A stretch of 64,000 nucleotides of DNA, taken from contig NZ_JAUTDR010000005.1 in NCBI RefSeq assembly GCF_030649675.1, positions 163,582 to 227,581 of the forward strand, in the 5' to 3' direction. Position numbers and translations under genes: made by a program. Numbering within the stretch: the stretch's first letter is position 1; each line of letters opens with the position of its first letter. The notes beneath the pieces are model-generated. The model was not told the origin of the DNA and did no database searches. It saw only the letters and a list, made by a program, of their open reading frames with translations. This stretch comes from Haliea sp. E1-2-M8. Lineage in GTDB: Bacteria; Pseudomonadota; Gammaproteobacteria; Pseudomonadales; Halieaceae. Shown one piece after another: positions 61,678-64,000 of the stretch.

Positions 61678-62496
61678 ATGGTAGCGCTGCGTACACGGGA
61701 CCTGCAGGATGTTGTCGACATCAGCCACAGAGCCCTCGAATGCGACAACATGAATCAACTACAGAAGGAAGCCCTGGCTTCCATGGAGCGCGCCATCGGC
61801 GCGCGCAGCAGTATCTATGCACATCTCAGCCTGAGCCAGCAACAGATCCGCATCAGCGAGGGGCAGGACCGCGGCGTGCCGGCCGGGGCGATGGCGCGCT
61901 GGTGCGCCGGCTATCACCGCCAGGATCCCTTCATGCAGAGCTACCTCACCTGCCTGTCGACATCGTCACGAAATGTCATCGTCTCCAGCGAAGTCATCAG
62001 CCACCACGACTATGTGGCCACCCGGTTCTACAATGAGTTTCTCAGGCCGCAGTCGATCTATCACGTGATGATCATTGGTCTGAGGCCATCGGGACGCGCC
62101 CCCTTTGGCGTCATCGGCCTGCACCGTTCCGCAGGCGAACGCGGCTTCTCCCGCCTGGAGGTCGCCAAGGCCGACCTGATGGCCCCCTGCCTGCGCGGCG
62201 CCGTCGAGCGCATCCAGGCACGGGAACTGTTGTCCCGGCACGGGCACGTGACGCCGCGGGGCGTGGACGTGGTTGCCACCGACGGCACCACGACCCTGGA
62301 ACAGCGCATGGAAAAGTTTGGCCTGTCACGACGCGAGAAGGAAGTGGTGGAGCTCCTGCACCAGGGCCTGACCAGCATGCACATAGCCGACCGCCTCAAT
62401 ATCAGCGTCCGTACCGTCAACAACCACCTGCGCTCGGTCTATGACAAGAGCGGAGTACACAACCGCACCGCCCTACTCTACCAGCTGACCTGCTGA
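61678..62496 (+). CDS. LuxR-family transcriptional regulator
   Basis: A 272-residue protein. Residues 1-200 form a sensory region that I cannot assign to a known ligand; it shows no clear autoinducer domain motifs. The C-terminal HTH (about 210-268) is typical: FGLSRREKEVVELLHQGLT, SMHIADRLNISVRTVNNHL (parts) with VRTVNNHLRSVYDK as the recognition helix. The nearest target by position is the TonB receptor and catabolic cluster. No luxI-like synthase is present, so it is an orphan LuxR if quorum signals matter. Confidence 0.85.
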   Translation: MVALRTRDLQDVVDISHRALECDNMNQLQKEALASMERAIGARSSIYAHLSLSQQQIRISEGQDRGVPAGAMARWCAGYHRQDPFMQSYLTCLSTSSRNVIVSSEVISHHDYVATRFYNEFLRPQSIYHVMIIGLRPSGRAPFGVIGLHRSAGERGFSRLEVAKADLMAPCLRGAVERIQARELLSRHGHVTPRGVDVVATDGTTTLEQRMEKFGLSRREKEVVELLHQGLTSMHIADRLNISVRTVNNHLRSVYDKSGVHNRTALLYQLTC

Positions 62497-62522
62497 CAAC
62501 CACTGCGCCGACGGTTGTCAGC
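62492..62522 (+). terminator. Hairpin at the end of the luxR-type gene
   Basis: GCTGACAACC (62492-62501) and GGTTGTCAGC (62513-62522) form a perfect 10-base stem with an 11-base loop. It overlaps the stop codon of the regulator gene. There is no T tract directly after, only GAAAATTTT starting six bases later, so termination may be weak. The 3' arm contains TTGTCA, which may be the -35 of the tRNA promoter. Confidence 0.5.
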
Positions 62523-62545
62523 GCCGCGGAAAATTTTGCTATACT
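62515..62545 (+). promoter_or_regulatory. Probable promoter of tRNA-Thr
   Basis: TTGTCA at 62515-62520 and TATACT at 62540-62545 are separated by 19 bases, longer than the ideal 17. Transcription would start just before the tRNA at 62555. TATACT is a good -10; the -35 match is four or five of six. Confidence 0.5.
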
Positions 62546-62554
62546 CGCGCCCTC

Positions 62555-62630
62555 GCCGGTGTAGCTCAGTTGGTAGAGCAGCGCATTCGTAATGCGAAGG
62601 TCGTAGGTTCGACTCCTATCTCCGGCACCA
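62555..62630 (+). tRNA. thrW: tRNA-Thr (anticodon CGT)
   Basis: A 76-base tRNA with CCA encoded. Acceptor GCCGGTG pairs with CTCCGGC (one T-T mismatch), D arm GCTCAGTTGGTAGAGC, anticodon stem-loop CGCATTCGTAATGCG with anticodon CGT at 62588-62590, T arm with GGTTCGACTCC, discriminator A. From the D arm to the T arm it matches E. coli thrW closely. It reads the ACG codon. In E. coli thrW is a known integration site for prophage, relevant to the rearranged region after it. Confidence 0.97.
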
Positions 62631-62648
62631 ATAATTCAATAAAATCAG

Positions 62649-62660
62649 ATACTTAAGTAT
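62649..62660. other. 12-base palindrome after tRNA-Thr
   Basis: ATACTTAAGTAT is a perfect palindrome in AT-rich DNA 18 bases after the tRNA end. It could be part of a processing or attachment site, or chance; nothing identifies it. Confidence 0.3.
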
Positions 62661-62710
62661 TTCATCCCTATATTAGTCCCCACTAAGCGAAAAAGCAACT
62701 TCCATTAACT

Positions 62711-62731
62711 AGGCATCAAGCGGTGATGCCT
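62711..62731. terminator. Hairpin AGGCATCA-N5-TGATGCCT
   Basis: A perfect 8-base stem with a 5-base loop AGCGG, 47 bases beyond the stop codon of the SDR fragment on the minus strand and 81 bases after the tRNA. It could terminate either. No T tract of more than three follows on either strand, so this is a weak call. Confidence 0.35.
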
Positions 62732-62777
62732 GAAGCCGATTGACAAAGCCATTGCATTCACAATGAGAGAGCGATTA

Positions 62778-63118
62778 TCACCGGTTACTTGATAGAGTAA
62801 CCCCATCCACCGCGAAATTAGCGCCCAAGGCAACACTAGAACGATCAGAGAGCAGCCAGACAACTGTCTCACCAATTTCCTCGGGGCGGCCAAGACGCCC
62901 TACCGGCTCAGCCTGTACAAGCATATCCCGTAAACCCGGAACATTGGTCATTTGCGTGATCATCATGGGTGTCTCAACGACACCCGGAGAGACCACATTG
63001 ATACGCACGCCCTGCGCACCATAGTCGAGAGCGGCGCTGCGGGTAAGACCGAGCACACCGGCCTTGTATGCGCAGTAGGCAGCCATGTTTACTGCCCGAC
63101 TTCCGCGAGTCGCGACCG
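62778..63118 (-). pseudogene. C-terminal fragment of a short-chain dehydrogenase
   Basis: Read on the minus strand from about 63118, the frame gives VATRGSRAVN then MAAYCAYKAGVLGLTRSAAL with the Tyr-x-x-x-Lys active pair, RINVVSPGVVETPM, and the end GRPEEIGETVVWLLSD to GANFAVDG, which is the last 110 residues of an SDR. The cofactor loop and first half are missing: before 63118 the sequence belongs to an unrelated ABC ATPase gene. No start codon with a ribosome-binding site suits a functional protein. It is a remnant after deletion or recombination. Sequence composition here is less GC-rich than in the main window. Confidence 0.85.
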
Positions 63119-63516
63119 GTCAGCCCCACCGCATCCAGCCAGCTGGCGAGTTCCCTGCGCTGGACCGTGCGCGATGCGCCGGCGAGATCCAGCGGCAGCA
63201 GGATATTCTCCGCCGCGGTCAGCGTGGGAATCAGGTTGAACCGCTGGTAGACGTAGCCGATATATCGCCGGCGGAACCGCGTGCGCGCCGGTTCCACAAG
63301 GTCGACCAGCGACTCGCCATTGATGTACACGCTGCCCGAGCCGAGATCATCGATACCGCCCAGGTGGTTGAGCAGCGTCGACTTGCCCGAACCGCTGCGA
63401 CCGAGCAGCGCGACACGCTCGCCGGCACCGATCGACAGCGAGACATCATGCAGTACGGTGTGCGACCGCCCCGCCTCGTCGTAGGCATAGGACAGGTTTC
63501 TGGCTTCGACCGGCAT
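63105..63516 (-). pseudogene. N-terminal fragment of an ABC transporter ATPase (LolD/MacB type)
   Basis: MPVEARNLSYAYDEAG begins an ABC domain with Walker A GRSGSGKST (residues 40-48), Q-loop YVYQRFNLIPTLT with Gln91 and typical AENILLPL. Homology holds to about residue 135 (DAVGLTGR). The expected signature LSGGE, Walker B and switch His are missing; the frame runs on for 45 residues of non-homologous sequence (stop at 62974) through the SDR fragment in another frame. It cannot be an active ATPase. The domain order matches LolD-like export ATPases, and the partner permease is not seen. Confidence 0.85.
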
Positions 63517-63555
63517 TGGGAAAGTTCCGACAGCGTTGCATTCGCGTCAATGATA

Positions 63556-63926
63556 CTACAGGGTCAATGCGTCGCCCCGTGTAACTGTGCTGGAGATCGA
63601 CCTGTAGCCGCAGGCGCTCTCCAGGATCAGCTTGTTGCTGCCCCAGGCCTCGCCGTAGTGATCACCCGGCCCCTCGCCGATATAGATCCAGTCGAGGACC
63701 GAGAAGAAATCCACGGGTTGATACATGCGACCAGCGCCGCATTCGCCGCGACCAGCACGTCCACCCGGCTCTGAGGATTTTCCAGCGCGATATCGCGCTC
63801 CTCGAGTAAGCGCAGCGCAAAGTCGAGCAGCTTCTGCCGGTGGGTGCCGGGCAGCAGCGGAAACAGTGCATGATGACGCGATAATGTGCGGGTGAGTTCG
63901 TCAACGCGATAGCGGGAGGATGTCAT
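63556..63926 (-). pseudogene. Frameshifted MtfA-like (M90) peptidase fragment
   Basis: From an ATG at 63926 the frame gives LSRHHALFPLLPGTHRQKLLDFALRLLEERDI (parts: HALFPLLPGTHRQKLL, FALRLLEERDI) and DVLVAANAALVACINPW, which resembles the start of MtfA-type peptidases (a ...H..F..LP...R..L... and IAAQACLLL pattern). After about residue 70, near 63710, the similarity passes to another frame, reading VLDWIYIGEGPGDHYGEAWGSNKLILE, with YGEAW...LIL like the MtfA GEAW/ILSW block. That frame ends at TAG 63556-63558 before the HExxH zinc motif. So the gene has a frameshift and a lost C-terminus. The family assignment is tentative. Confidence 0.5.
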
Positions 63927-64000
63927 GAAAGAGTTATTGTCAAATCTGGTGTTCAAGGGCCTGAATCAAGCGGCGGCCTGGTTTGATTCTGTTACCTCGA

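Noticed and set aside
62631..64000. Second copy of the tRNA-Thr 3' end as an attachment site
   Set aside because: No repeat of the TCTCCGGCACCA end was seen inside the window; the island idea therefore rests on composition and broken genes only.

Overview
The window is about 64 kb of GC-rich, densely packed chromosomal DNA. The proteins look like those of a marine aerobic gammaproteobacterium, most plausibly of the Halieaceae (OM60/NOR5) type in the Cellvibrionales. The reasons are: a Na+-pump decarboxylase start (oadG-oadA), Entner-Doudoroff aldolase next to gap and ppc, a DUF6502/DUF5666 pair, a RimK-like ligase / inactive transglutaminase / retropepsin-like module, a wax-ester synthase-type acyltransferase, several acyl-CoA ligases, and a TonB receptor beside a LuxR-type regulator. 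This placement is inferred from gene content, not computed.

Layout. 1-600: divergently leaving the window, oadG then the 5' end of oadA. 0.8-9.3 kb: dusC, a YdfG-type SDR, an M28 peptidase, a POT peptide transporter, a saccharopine dehydrogenase-like reductase and a large uncharacterised membrane protein. 9.4-12.3 kb: lutABC (lactate oxidation). 12.3-17.7 kb, minus strand: eda, a GAPDH-like protein without the catalytic cysteine, gap and ppc, the last three joined by 4-base overlaps. 17.8-30.9 kb: folE with a clear terminator, an MFS carrier, an acyl-CoA ligase, PhoD, RhlE, the ATP-grasp/transglutaminase/retropepsin-like trio, msrB, a thioesterase, mgtE and a small membrane protein. 31.1-38.8 kb: a TPR-sulfotransferase and then a seven-gene suf operon (sufB-C-D-S-A-T-E) behind a promoter that overlaps a near-perfect IscR type 1 site. 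38.8-41.4 kb: an Asp-rich DUF5666 lipoprotein and a DUF6502 protein. 41.5-49.8 kb: a peptide ABC transporter operon (oppA-B-C-DF) with a co-translated MFS gene, plus a FadD-type ligase. 49.9-52.8 kb: an M32 carboxypeptidase and a WS/DGAT acyltransferase. 52.8-62.5 kb: what looks like a catabolic cluster (VOC protein, cupin, SDR, acyl-CoA ligase, TPP enzyme, second SDR, TonB receptor, LuxR-type regulator).

The last 1.4 kb differs from the rest. An intact tRNA-Thr(CGT) gene is followed by AT-rich DNA (about 30 % GC over the first 70 bases by hand count) and then by gene debris: the C-terminal part of an SDR joined to the N-terminal part of a LolD-type ABC ATPase, and a frameshifted MtfA-like gene. 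This looks like the scarred edge of a tRNA-associated accessory region, or an assembly join.

How it fits together. Central carbon genes (oad, lut, eda, gap, ppc) point to growth on organic acids and sugars with anaplerotic control. Peptide import and peptidases (POT, Opp, M28, M32) and fatty-acid activation (three AMP-ligases, WS/DGAT, thioesterase) point to a copiotrophic lifestyle on particulate or algal matter. The most interesting items are the cysteine-less GAPDH paralogue co-transcribed with active gap, the IscR-type suf promoter without a local iscR, the predicted leaderless and possibly autoregulated DUF6502 promoter, the uncharacterised catabolic/TonB/LuxR cluster, and the rearranged junction after tRNA-Thr.
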